From Gammaproteobacteria bacterium (GTDB taxonomy: Bacteria > Pseudomonadota > Gammaproteobacteria > Steroidobacterales > Rariloculaceae): a stretch of 64,000 nucleotides of DNA. Shown one piece after another: positions 25,568-35,032 of this stretch. Position 1 is the stretch's first letter; each line of letters opens with the position of its first letter. The stretch lies in contig JAJEGN010000005.1 of assembly GCA_022819855.1 (NCBI GenBank), positions 195,724-259,723 of the forward strand, read 5' to 3'. The notes under the pieces are model-generated. The model was given only the letters and a program-made list of their open reading frames with translations. It was not told where the DNA came from and did no database searches. The position numbers and the translations under genes were made by a program.

Positions 25568-26041
25568 ATGTTCGACGCCGGCTTCAGCGAACTGGTTCTG
25601 CTGTTTGCGATCGGGCTGCTCATCCTCGGGCCCGAGAGGCTGCCGCGCGTAGCGAGCCAGATCGGTCGCTGGGTCAGCAAGGCGCGCCGCACGGCCAGCC
25701 AGCTTCGCCGTCAACTCGAACGCGAGATGGCGCTCAACGAGATTCGCCAACAGACGCAGCGGCAACCGCCCAAACCCCCGCCCTCCGCCCGGTCGGGCGC
25801 CGCTGACGGCGAGGCGAGCGATACGGACGCTGCACCCGATACGACGCCAGGCACCGACAGCAGTGCGTCCGATGGCGCCGGGAATGGTTTCGAAGCGAAC
25901 CGTACGGCGCCCGGCGATTCATCCGGTGGACCGCCGGACGATACTGCCGCAGCGACTGCCGAATCCGGGCCGACAGCCGCCCCGGGGGCCGAGCCGTCAG
26001 GTTCGGGCGAGACACCGCGCCAGCCCGCCGCCGACACATGA
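25568..26041 (+). CDS. tatB: Sec-independent translocase subunit TatB
   Basis: 157 residues. FDAGFSELVLLFAIGLLILGPERLP at residues 2-26 (abbreviated family signature) places it as TatB rather than TatA; the glutamate in the membrane helix and GPERLP are diagnostic. An amphipathic helix follows, then a long low-complexity tail rich in Ala, Asp, Gly, Pro and Thr. TatB with TatC forms the receptor for the twin-arginine signal. The stop overlaps the tatC start (ATGA at 26038-26041), so the two are translationally coupled. Confidence 0.95.
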   Translation: MFDAGFSELVLLFAIGLLILGPERLPRVASQIGRWVSKARRTASQLRRQLEREMALNEIRQQTQRQPPKPPPSARSGAADGEASDTDAAPDTTPGTDSSASDGAGNGFEANRTAPGDSSGGPPDDTAAATAESGPTAAPGAEPSGSGETPRQPAADT

Positions 26042-26841
26042 GCGCATCGGCCGACAAGCCGGGCGCCGCTTCGGCCGAAACCGAGGAGGAACAGCTCGCC
26101 GAAGGCACGCTGCTGTCGCACCTGGTGGAACTGCGCCAGCGCATGGTCCGGGCGGTGCTTTCCGTGCTCGTGATCTTCATCTGCCTCGTGCCTTTCGCCC
26201 AGCAAATCTTCATCTGGGTGTCGACACCGTTGACCGACGTTCTTCCCGAGGGATCGGAGATGATCGTCACCGGCATCGCGTCGCCGTTCCTGACGCCCTT
26301 CAAGACGACGCTCTTCGTGGCGCTCTTCATCGCCATGCCGGTGGTGCTCTACCAGGCCTGGAGGTTTGTTGCGCCGGGCCTGTACCGGCGTGAGCAGCGG
26401 TTCGCCGTGCCCTTGCTCGTGTCGAGCATCCTGCTTTTCTATTGCGGCGTCGCGTTCGCCTACTTCGTCGTGTTTCGGCTGGCGTTCGCGTTCTTCATCT
26501 CGGTGACGCCGGAGACGGTCGTCAACATGCCGGAGATCAATGAGTATCTCAGCTTCATCCTCACGATCTTCTTCGCGTTCGGGCTGGCGTTCGAAGTGCC
26601 GATCGCGACGTTCATGCTCGTGTGGAGCCGGCTCGTGTCGATCAAGTCCCTGGCCCGCGCGCGCGCCTACGTGTTTCTCGGCGCGTTCGTCGTCGGCATG
26701 CTGCTGACGCCGCCCGACATCATCTCGCAGACGCTGCTGGCGGTGCCGATCTACCTGCTCTACGAAAGCGGCCTCTTTCTCTGCCGGATCATGCTGCCCG
26801 AGATCGTCAAGCAGGGCGAAGAAGCCGAAGAGCAGGCGTGA
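26038..26841 (+). CDS. tatC: Sec-independent translocase subunit TatC
   Basis: 267 residues, six membrane helices. The cytosolic N-terminal motif LLSHLVELRQRMVRAVL carries the conserved Glu-Leu-Arg that contacts signal peptides; later blocks are MPVVLYQAWRFVAPGLYRREQRF and FGLAFEVPIATFML. It is the twin-arginine receptor. A slightly longer than usual charged N-terminal extension precedes the first helix. Coupled to tatB by a 4-bp overlap. Known Tat-type client in the window: the TRAP binding protein. Confidence 0.96.
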   Translation: MSASADKPGAASAETEEEQLAEGTLLSHLVELRQRMVRAVLSVLVIFICLVPFAQQIFIWVSTPLTDVLPEGSEMIVTGIASPFLTPFKTTLFVALFIAMPVVLYQAWRFVAPGLYRREQRFAVPLLVSSILLFYCGVAFAYFVVFRLAFAFFISVTPETVVNMPEINEYLSFILTIFFAFGLAFEVPIATFMLVWSRLVSIKSLARARAYVFLGAFVVGMLLTPPDIISQTLLAVPIYLLYESGLFLCRIMLPEIVKQGEEAEEQA

Positions 26842-26881
26842 CGCCTGCCGGTCACCGCAGTCACGCCGAGCGCGTCCGCCC

Positions 26882-28375
<1,494 letters not shown>

Positions 28376-30292
28376 ATGAACGACGAACAACAAGCGAGAC
28401 CGCTGCTACCGCAGCTCACGGTCAAGGCCATCGCACTCGGTGTCGTCCTGTCGGCGGTGCTTGCCGGGGCGAACGCCTATCTTGGCCTTTTCGCGGGCCT
28501 GACAGTCTCCGCATCGATTCCGGCGGCCGTGATTTCGATGGCCGTGCTCAAGCTTTTCCGGGATTCGAACATCCTCGAGAACAACATCGTGCAGACGGCG
28601 GCTTCGGCCGGCGAGGCGCTGGCCGCAGGCGTGATCTTCACGCTGCCGGCGCTCGTCATCCTGAACTACTGGGACGTGTTCGATTACGCCTGGGTCGCGA
28701 TGATCGCCGGGCTCGGGGGATTGCTCGGCGTGCTCTTTACCGTGCCGCTCAGGCGCACGCTCATCGTCGACCTCAAGCTCGCGTATCCGGAGGGCAGGGC
28801 GACGGCCGAAGTTCTCAAGGTCGGCGAGGCGCCGGCCAGAGGCGCGAAGCTGCTCGCGCTCGCGGCCGTCACCGGAGCGCTCGTCAAGCTCGCCGAAACG
28901 GGCTTCAGGCTCTGGTCCTCGACTGCGCAGGCGGCCACCTATGTCGGGCAGAACACGATCGCCTACGTTGGCGCCAACTCATCGCCGGCGCTGATCAGCG
29001 TGGGCTATATCGTCGGCCTCAACATTGCCGTGCTCGTCTTCATCGGTGGCGCGATCTCCTGGTACATCGCGATACCGATCTACTCGGCGTTCTTCCTCGA
29101 AAGCGATCCGGCACTCGCGGCCGCGCGAGCCGAGGGTATACCGGCCGCGGACCTCGCGTTCGCGATCTGGACTTCGAAAATCCGCTACCTTGGCGTCGGC
29201 GCCATGCTCGTCGGCGGGATCTGGGCGCTGATCTCGATGCGCGGTTCGCTGTTTTCCGGAATTCGCGACGGGCTGGCCCGACGTGCGGAAGGTGCCGCGC
29301 ATACCGAGCAGGACACGCCCATGCGCTGGGTCATGACACTCGTGGCCGTGCTCGTGATTCCGATACTCGCGCTCTATTACAGCATCGTCGGCACGGTCGG
29401 CGTCGCCCTCGCGATGACGGCAGTCATGGTCGTCGCGGGCTTCCTGTTCTCGTCGGTCGCGGCCTACATGGCGGGCCTCGTCGGGTCGTCTAACAACCCG
29501 GTCTCGGGCATCACGATCGCGACGATCCTCTTCACGTCGCTCTTGCTGTTGTTCCTGATGGGCGAATCGGCGGGTGTCGGCGCGGCCGCCGCGATCATGG
29601 TCGGTGCGGTCGTTTGCTGCGCCGCGGCGATCGGCGGCGACAATCTCCAGGATCTCAAGGCCGGCTACATCGTCGGCGCGACGCCGTGGCGCCAGCAGTT
29701 CATGCAGGCCGTCGGAGTGATCTCGGCCGTGCTCGTCATGGCGCCGATACTGAACCTCATGCTCGCGGCCTACGGCATCGGGCCGCCGACCGCGGAGCAG
29801 CCGAACTCGCTGCTCGCGCCGCAGGCGACGCTCATGGCCTCGGTGGCGGAGGGCGTCTTCGGCGCCGGTTTGCCGTGGGGCATGGTCGGGCTCGGGGCGC
29901 TGATCGGCGTCGCGATCATCGGTCTGGACCGCTACCTCGTGCAGGCGACGCAGGGCGCCTGGCGCGCGCCGGTGCTCGCGGTCGCCGTCGGCATCTATCT
30001 GCCGCTGGAGCTTTCCGTGCCGATCCTCGCGGGCGGTCTGATCGCTCACTTCGCGGCTCGGCGGCGCTCGCCCGAAAGCCGCGACTGGAGCGCACGCAAT
30101 GGGCTCCTGTTTGCGGCGGGGCTCATCACGGGCGAGGCGCTCATCGGCATCCTCATGGCCATTCCGATCGTCGTGACCGGCAACCCCGACGTGATCGCGG
30201 TGCCGATAACGATGCCTTCGGTCGTCGGCCTGCTCGTGGTCGCGTTGGTCGCGCTTGCGCTTTACCGCACGGCGACGCAAGGTTCGGACTAA
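28376..30292 (+). CDS. OPT-family oligopeptide transporter
   Basis: 638 residues, about sixteen membrane helices. Family blocks: LSAVLAGANAYLGLFAGLTVSASIPAAVISMA (residues about 24-55, abbreviated), DSNILENNIVQTAASAGEA, FTVPLRRTLIVDLKLAYPEG, SSNNPVSGITIATI, and CCAAAIGGDNLQDLKAGYIVGATPW (abbreviated). Bacterial OPT members import peptides or, in the YSL branch, metal chelates; substrate is not predictable here. ATG at 28376 abuts the POT stop codon (TGAATG), indicating reinitiation. It ends by overlapping a convergent DUF2905 gene by 4 bp. Confidence 0.93.
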   Translation: MNDEQQARPLLPQLTVKAIALGVVLSAVLAGANAYLGLFAGLTVSASIPAAVISMAVLKLFRDSNILENNIVQTAASAGEALAAGVIFTLPALVILNYWDVFDYAWVAMIAGLGGLLGVLFTVPLRRTLIVDLKLAYPEGRATAEVLKVGEAPARGAKLLALAAVTGALVKLAETGFRLWSSTAQAATYVGQNTIAYVGANSSPALISVGYIVGLNIAVLVFIGGAISWYIAIPIYSAFFLESDPALAAARAEGIPAADLAFAIWTSKIRYLGVGAMLVGGIWALISMRGSLFSGIRDGLARRAEGAAHTEQDTPMRWVMTLVAVLVIPILALYYSIVGTVGVALAMTAVMVVAGFLFSSVAAYMAGLVGSSNNPVSGITIATILFTSLLLLFLMGESAGVGAAAAIMVGAVVCCAAAIGGDNLQDLKAGYIVGATPWRQQFMQAVGVISAVLVMAPILNLMLAAYGIGPPTAEQPNSLLAPQATLMASVAEGVFGAGLPWGMVGLGALIGVAIIGLDRYLVQATQGAWRAPVLAVAVGIYLPLELSVPILAGGLIAHFAARRRSPESRDWSARNGLLFAAGLITGEALIGILMAIPIVVTGNPDVIAVPITMPSVVGLLVVALVALALYRTATQGSD

Positions 30293-30501
30293 CGCCGGAA
30301 GAACAGGTTCACGATCAGCGTAAGCACGATGCTGACGAGGATCATCGACGTCAACGGAATGTACACTCGGGAGTTGCCGCGGGTGATGTCGATATCGCCG
30401 GGCAGGCGGCCGAACCAGGACACGAGCCAGGGCGCATACTGCATGATGAGGCCGGCCGCGACGAGCGCGACGCCGGCGCCGATCAGGATTTTCGCGAGCA
30501 T
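30289..30501 (-). CDS. DUF2905 small membrane protein
   Basis: 70 residues with two membrane helices (AKILIGAGVALVAAGLIMQ and LTSMILVSIVLTLIVNLFF) around the conserved FGRLPGDIDITRGNSRVYIPL loop, the DUF2905 signature. Function unknown. It is short and encoded opposite the gap between the OPT gene and the aminotransferase: its stop overlaps the OPT stop, and its start lies 18 bp from the divergent aminotransferase start. The frame continues upstream over the aminotransferase gene, but the family begins at ATG 30501. Confidence 0.88.
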   Translation of the reverse strand: MLAKILIGAGVALVAAGLIMQYAPWLVSWFGRLPGDIDITRGNSRVYIPLTSMILVSIVLTLIVNLFFRR

Positions 30502-30519
30502 GATCGGGGAATTCGACCA

Positions 30520-31668
30520 GTGAGCACCGTCGAAAGCAAGCTCTCGAACGCCGGCACGACGATCTTCACCGTGATGTCGGCGCTTGCGGCAAAGCACGGG
30601 GCGATCAATCTCTCGCAGGGTTTTCCCGACTTCGATCCGCCCAGGTTTCTCGTCGAGCGCGTCGCTCATCACCTGGGCACGGGCCGGAACCAGTATCCGC
30701 CAATGCCGGGCGTCGCCAAACTCAGGGAGGCGATCGCGGGAAAGCTCAGGGCGCTTTACGACGTTCACGTCGACCCTGAGTCCGAAATCACCGTGACGAG
30801 CGGCGCGACGACGGCGCTGTTCTGTGCCGTGCAGGCGCTCGTGCGCGGCGGCGACGAGGTCATCGTGCTCGATCCCGCCTACGATTCCTACGAGCCGGCC
30901 GTGACGCTGGCGGGCGGCACGACGGTGCACGTGCCGCTCAAGGCGCCGGCGTTCTCGATCGACTTCGACCGGCTGCAGGAGAGCCTCTGCGATCGAACCC
31001 GGCTCATCATCATCAACTCCCCGCACAATCCGACCGGTGCGCTCATCGACGCCGCTGACCTCGACCGGCTCGCCGCGATGCTCCGGCCGTTCGGTTGTTT
31101 CGTGCTCAGCGACGAGGTTTACGAGCACATCATCTTCGACGGCGAGCCTCATGCGACGGTACTCGCCCATCCCGAACTCGCCGAGCGAAGCCTCGCGGTG
31201 TTTTCCTTTGGCAAGACGTATCACGCGACGGGCTGGAAGGTCGGCTACTGCGTCGCTCCTCGAGGCCTCTCGACTGAATTCCGGCGCGTGCACCAGTACG
31301 TGACCTTCGCGACGGTCGCGCCGGTCCAGTACGCGCTCGCCGACTATTTGTCCGCGCATCCGGAGCATCTCCTCGGCCTGCCGGAGTTCTATTCCGACAA
31401 GCGGGACCATTTCATGCGCCTGCTCGGCGGTTCGAGGTTCCGGGCCACACCTTCGCGCGGCACCTACTTTCAGCTCGCCGACTACAGTCGGATATCGGAT
31501 CTCCCGGACGTCGAATTCGCCCGCTGGCTAACGATCGAGCACGGGGTTGCGGTGATCCCGATCTCGGTTTTCTACGAGAGCGCGCCGGCGGATCGCTTCG
31601 TGAGGTTCTGCTTCGCGAAGCAGCCCGGCACCCTCGAGCAGGCGGCCGCGAGGCTCGCCGGCTTGTGA
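30520..31668 (+). CDS. Class I/II PLP aminotransferase (methionine/kynurenine aminotransferase type)
   Basis: 382 residues, cytosolic fold type I enzyme. The N terminus (NLSQGFPDFDPP) is typical of the YbdL/kynurenine aminotransferase branch that prefers methionine and aromatic amino acids. Cofactor residues: NSPHNPTG, LSDEVYEHIIFDG, SFGKTYHATGWKVGYCVAP with the Schiff-base lysine, and an R in RFVRFCFAK for the substrate carboxylate. GTG 30520 is preceded by GGGGAAT at 8 bases. The frame is open far upstream over the OPT gene, but that part is out of frame with real protein. Its stop overlaps the CDF start by 4 bp. Confidence 0.9.
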   Translation: MSTVESKLSNAGTTIFTVMSALAAKHGAINLSQGFPDFDPPRFLVERVAHHLGTGRNQYPPMPGVAKLREAIAGKLRALYDVHVDPESEITVTSGATTALFCAVQALVRGGDEVIVLDPAYDSYEPAVTLAGGTTVHVPLKAPAFSIDFDRLQESLCDRTRLIIINSPHNPTGALIDAADLDRLAAMLRPFGCFVLSDEVYEHIIFDGEPHATVLAHPELAERSLAVFSFGKTYHATGWKVGYCVAPRGLSTEFRRVHQYVTFATVAPVQYALADYLSAHPEHLLGLPEFYSDKRDHFMRLLGGSRFRATPSRGTYFQLADYSRISDLPDVEFARWLTIEHGVAVIPISVFYESAPADRFVRFCFAKQPGTLEQAAARLAGL

Positions 31669-32606
31669 GCGGCGCCGCGCGCGAGCCGCCGGTGGCCGCT
31701 ACGGTGGCCGCGGCGGACCCGCGCGCAGTCAGGCTCATCAAGACCGCCGGCGTCGCGTCGGTCGCCGTCGCGCTCACGCTGATCGGCCTGAAGCTCTGGG
31801 CATGGATCGCCACGGACTCGGTGTCCCTGCTGAGCTCGCTGGCCGATTCCCTGCTGGATCTCATCGCCTCGTCGATCACATGGTTCGCGGTCCGCGTTGC
31901 CCACGAGCCCGCTGATCGAGAGCATCGTTTCGGGCACGGCAAGTCCGAGGCGATCGCGGGGCTCGTCCAGGCCGTGATCGTCACGGGTTCCGCGCTGTAC
32001 GTCGCCTTCACGGCGCTCGTGCGCCTGATGGCGCCGGCCGAGATCAGCGAGCCCGAGACGGGCGTGGCGGTAATGGGGGCATCCCTGGTCCTGACATTCG
32101 GCCTCGTCGCGTTTCAGCACTACGTCGTCAGGCGCACGGGATCGGTCGCGATCGGCGCCGACGCGGTCCACTACCGGGCCGACCTGTTCACGGCGCTCGC
32201 CGTTCTGGCGGCGATCTTCCTGAATACGCGCCTTGGCTGGTACGCTGCGGACCCGCTGCTCGGCCTCGTCATTGTCGTGCTGATTCTCGCGAGTGTGCGC
32301 ACGATCACGCTCAAGGCCATCGACATCCTGCTCGATCGCGAGCTGCCGGACGAAGTGCGCGAAGCGATCCAGGAAATTGCGGCGGCCCATCCGGCCGTGC
32401 GCGGCGTGCACGACATCCGCACCCGGTCGTCGGGCACCGCGCAGTTCATCCAGCTTCACCTGGAGCTCGACGGCGAACTCGCGCTGAGCGCGGCACACCG
32501 GATCTGCGACGAGGTGGAGGGTTCCGTCCGGCAGCGCTTCCCGACGGCCGAGGTCATCATCCACGCCGATCCCTACGGCATCGTCGAAGCTCGCGATCCG
32601 TTCTGA
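31665..32606 (+). CDS. fieF: Cation diffusion facilitator (FieF-type Fe/Zn efflux)
   Basis: 313 residues, six membrane helices and a C-terminal cytosolic ferredoxin-like domain. Metal-site motifs: SLADSLLDLIAS in helix 2 and HYRADLFTA in helix 5 (the D-x3-D and H-x3-D pairs), HRFGHGKSEAIAG after helix 2, and a C-terminal dimer domain with VRGVHDIRTRSSG. The pattern is that of FieF/YiiP, which exports Zn, Fe or Cd in exchange for protons. GTG start overlaps the aminotransferase stop (GTGA). It converges on katG with 25 bp between stops. Confidence 0.92.
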   Translation: MSGAAREPPVAATVAAADPRAVRLIKTAGVASVAVALTLIGLKLWAWIATDSVSLLSSLADSLLDLIASSITWFAVRVAHEPADREHRFGHGKSEAIAGLVQAVIVTGSALYVAFTALVRLMAPAEISEPETGVAVMGASLVLTFGLVAFQHYVVRRTGSVAIGADAVHYRADLFTALAVLAAIFLNTRLGWYAADPLLGLVIVVLILASVRTITLKAIDILLDRELPDEVREAIQEIAAAHPAVRGVHDIRTRSSGTAQFIQLHLELDGELALSAAHRICDEVEGSVRQRFPTAEVIIHADPYGIVEARDPF

Positions 32607-32631
32607 ACCGCTCCGTCGCTGCGCGCGGCGG

Positions 32632-34857
32632 TTACCTTGCGACGTCGAAACGGTCGAGCGTCATGACCTTGGCCCACGCCGCAACAAAGTCCTCGACAAA
32701 GGCATCCTGTCCGTCATCGGCGGCATAGAACTCCGCGACCGCGCGCAGTTCGGAGTTCGAGCCGAAGATCAGGTCGACCGGAGTCGCCGTCCACCTGAGT
32801 TCGCCCGTGGCTCGGTCGCGGCCTTCGTAGATGCCCTCGGTGGACGACGGCGCCCACGCGGTCGACATGTCGATGAGATTGACGAAGAAGTCGTTGCTGA
32901 GCGTGCCCGGCCGGTCCGTGAGGACGCCATGCGACGAGCCGCCGGCATTGGCGTCGAGTGCCCGCATGCCGCCGACGAGGACGGTCATTTCGGGAATCCT
33001 GAGATTCAGCAGAGCGGCTTTTTCCACGAGCATTTCGGCCGGCGAGCGGGGATTGCCGTCGGCGAAGTAGTTGCGGAAGCCGTCGGCACGGGGCTCGAGC
33101 AGTGCGAAGGAATCGACATCGGTCCGGTCCGCGGAGGCATCCGTGCGGCCGGCAACGAACGGCACCTCGACATCGAACCCGGCGTCGGCGGCGGCGCGCT
33201 CGATGGCCGCGGCTCCGCCGAGAACGACCAGGTCGGCGAGGGAGACTCGCTTGTCACCTGATTGCGTGCCGTTGAAGTCGCCCTGAATCGTCTCGAGCGC
33301 TTCGAGCACGCGGGAGAGTTCCGCCGGATCGTTGACGGGCCAGTCGTTCTGCGGCGCGAGCCGAATGCGGGCGCCGTTGGCGCCGCCGCGCATATCGGTC
33401 CCGCGGAACGTGGAGGCCGAAGCCCAGGCGGCTCGCAGCAGTTCGGCGCCGGACAGTCCGGATCCGAGTATTCGGGCCTTGAGCGCTGCCGCATCGTCCG
33501 CATCGATCAGAGCGTGATCGACCTCGGGGACAGGGTCCTGCCAAACGAACACCGCGTCCGGCGCATCGTCGCCGAGGTAGCGCGAGGTCGGTCCGAGGTC
33601 GCGGTGCGTGAGCTTGAACCAGGCGCGAGCGAAGGCGTCCGCGAACTCGTCAGGGTTCTCCAGCCAGCGTGACGTGATTTCCCGGTAGGCCGGGTCCTCC
33701 CTGAGCGCGAGGTCCGTCGTGAGCATCATCGGCGCGTGCCGTACGGACGGATCGTGGGCATCCGGCACCAGTGCCGCCGCGGCGCCGTCAACGGGCCGCC
33801 ATTGGGTCGCGCCGCCGGGGCTGCGCGTCTGCTCCCATTCGAACCCATAGAGGTTCTGCAGGAAGTTGTGGGTCCAGGCCGCGGGGTTGATCGTCCAGGC
33901 GCCTTCCAGACCGCTCGTGATCGTGTCCGCGCCGTGGCCGGAACCGAAGCTGTTGCGCCAGCCGAATCCCTGGGCCTCGATTTCGCCGGCCTCGGGCTCG
34001 ACACCGACGTAGTCGGACGCCGAGGCGGCGCCGTGCGCCTTGCCGAAGGTATGCCCACCGGCAATCAGGGCGGCCGTCTCCTCGTCGTTCATGGCCATGC
34101 GGCCGAATGCCTCGCGGATCGCGTTTGCGGCCGCCAGTGGATCCGGGTTGCCGCCCGGGCCTTCGGGGTTCACGTAGATCAGGCCCATCTGTGTCGCACC
34201 GAACGGGTGCCGCAGATCGCCGTTCTCATCGCGGCGATCAAAAGCCAGCCACTCGCCTTCGGGGCCCCAGTTCACGTCGTCCGGCTGCCAGGCATCGATT
34301 CGCCCTCCGGCGAAGCCGAGCGTCTCGAAGCCCATCGAGTCCATCGCGACGGTGCCGGCAAGGATCAGGAGATCCGCCCAGGAGATTCTGCGGCCGTACT
34401 TTTCCTTGATCGGCCACAGCAACCGGTGCGCCTTGTCGAGGTTCGCGTTGTCGGGCCAACTGTTGAGCGGTGCGAACCGCTGCAGGCCGCCGTCCGCGCC
34501 GCCCCGGCCGTCGATGGTCCGATAGGTGCCCGCGCTGTGCCAGGCCATCCGGATGAAGAACGGCCCGTAGTGACCGAAATCCGCCGGCCACCAATCCTGG
34601 GACGTCGTCATGAGTTCTTCGAGATCGGCCCTGACGGCATCGAGGTCGAGACTCTCGAACTCCGCGGCGTAGTTGAAGTCGGCGCCGAGCGGATTCGATT
34701 CCGGAGAGTTCTGCCGCAGCGGATCGAGGCTCAGGCGGTTCGGCCACCAGTAGTTGTTGTCCGGCACGTCGTTCTGGGCGACTGCGAGTCTGACCGGCAG
34801 GCAGGCGAGCATTCCGGTCGCCACGACGGCGACAACGGACAGGGTTCGTTCACTCAT
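32632..34857 (-). CDS. katG: Exported catalase-peroxidase KatG
   Basis: 741 residues. Bifunctional heme enzyme removing peroxide. Distal residues R103, W106 and H107 ([13 protein letters not shown]), Y228 (LIYVNPEG) and M254 supply the Met-Tyr-Trp adduct that gives KatG catalase activity; H269 in [11 protein letters not shown] is the proximal ligand. The duplicated C-terminal domain is present. Unusually it starts with a Sec signal peptide (residues 1 to about 27, VARLAVAQ region), so it should act in the periplasm, as for KatP-like enzymes. ATG 34857 follows AAGGAACG; the longer in-frame start at 34989 lacks support. A large hairpin precedes the gene. Confidence 0.95.
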   Translation of the reverse strand: MSERTLSVVAVVATGMLACLPVRLAVAQNDVPDNNYWWPNRLSLDPLRQNSPESNPLGADFNYAAEFESLDLDAVRADLEELMTTSQDWWPADFGHYGPFFIRMAWHSAGTYRTIDGRGGADGGLQRFAPLNSWPDNANLDKAHRLLWPIKEKYGRRISWADLLILAGTVAMDSMGFETLGFAGGRIDAWQPDDVNWGPEGEWLAFDRRDENGDLRHPFGATQMGLIYVNPEGPGGNPDPLAAANAIREAFGRMAMNDEETAALIAGGHTFGKAHGAASASDYVGVEPEAGEIEAQGFGWRNSFGSGHGADTITSGLEGAWTINPAAWTHNFLQNLYGFEWEQTRSPGGATQWRPVDGAAAALVPDAHDPSVRHAPMMLTTDLALREDPAYREITSRWLENPDEFADAFARAWFKLTHRDLGPTSRYLGDDAPDAVFVWQDPVPEVDHALIDADDAAALKARILGSGLSGAELLRAAWASASTFRGTDMRGGANGARIRLAPQNDWPVNDPAELSRVLEALETIQGDFNGTQSGDKRVSLADLVVLGGAAAIERAAADAGFDVEVPFVAGRTDASADRTDVDSFALLEPRADGFRNYFADGNPRSPAEMLVEKAALLNLRIPEMTVLVGGMRALDANAGGSSHGVLTDRPGTLSNDFFVNLIDMSTAWAPSSTEGIYEGRDRATGELRWTATPVDLIFGSNSELRAVAEFYAADDGQDAFVEDFVAAWAKVMTLDRFDVAR

Positions 34858-34885
34858 CTTGTTTCGTTCCTTGGGTTCAGGGGCA

Positions 34886-34929
34886 GGACCGCGAGAGCTG
34901 CCACACGGCAAGGCAGCCGTTCGCGGACC
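34886..34929 (-). promoter_or_regulatory. Long two-part hairpin in the katG leader
   Basis: CCGCGA (34889-34894) pairs with TCGCGG (34921-34926), and inside it GCTGCC (34897-34902) pairs with GGCAGC (34912-34917), with a 9-nt loop. Two further G-C pairs extend it outward across one mismatch. It lies 29-72 nt before the katG start and about 100 bp after the stop of the upstream TonB receptor gene, all on the minus strand. There is no T-tract. It may be a terminator of the receptor transcript, or a leader element controlling katG. Confidence 0.5.
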
Positions 34930-35032
34930 GTAGTCTCGCTGCGGCGGGGACTTGCCGCCGATGGCAGGAGCCCCGCTGCATGTCCTCATCCCACGCGGCG
35001 TTCTGCCACGGGCTGTACGGTTTCTCCCGAGA

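Noticed and set aside
29614..30519. N-terminal extension of the aminotransferase frame over the OPT gene
   Set aside because: Out of frame with the OPT protein and Arg/Ala/Gly-rich; GTG 30520 has a proper ribosome-binding site and family start.
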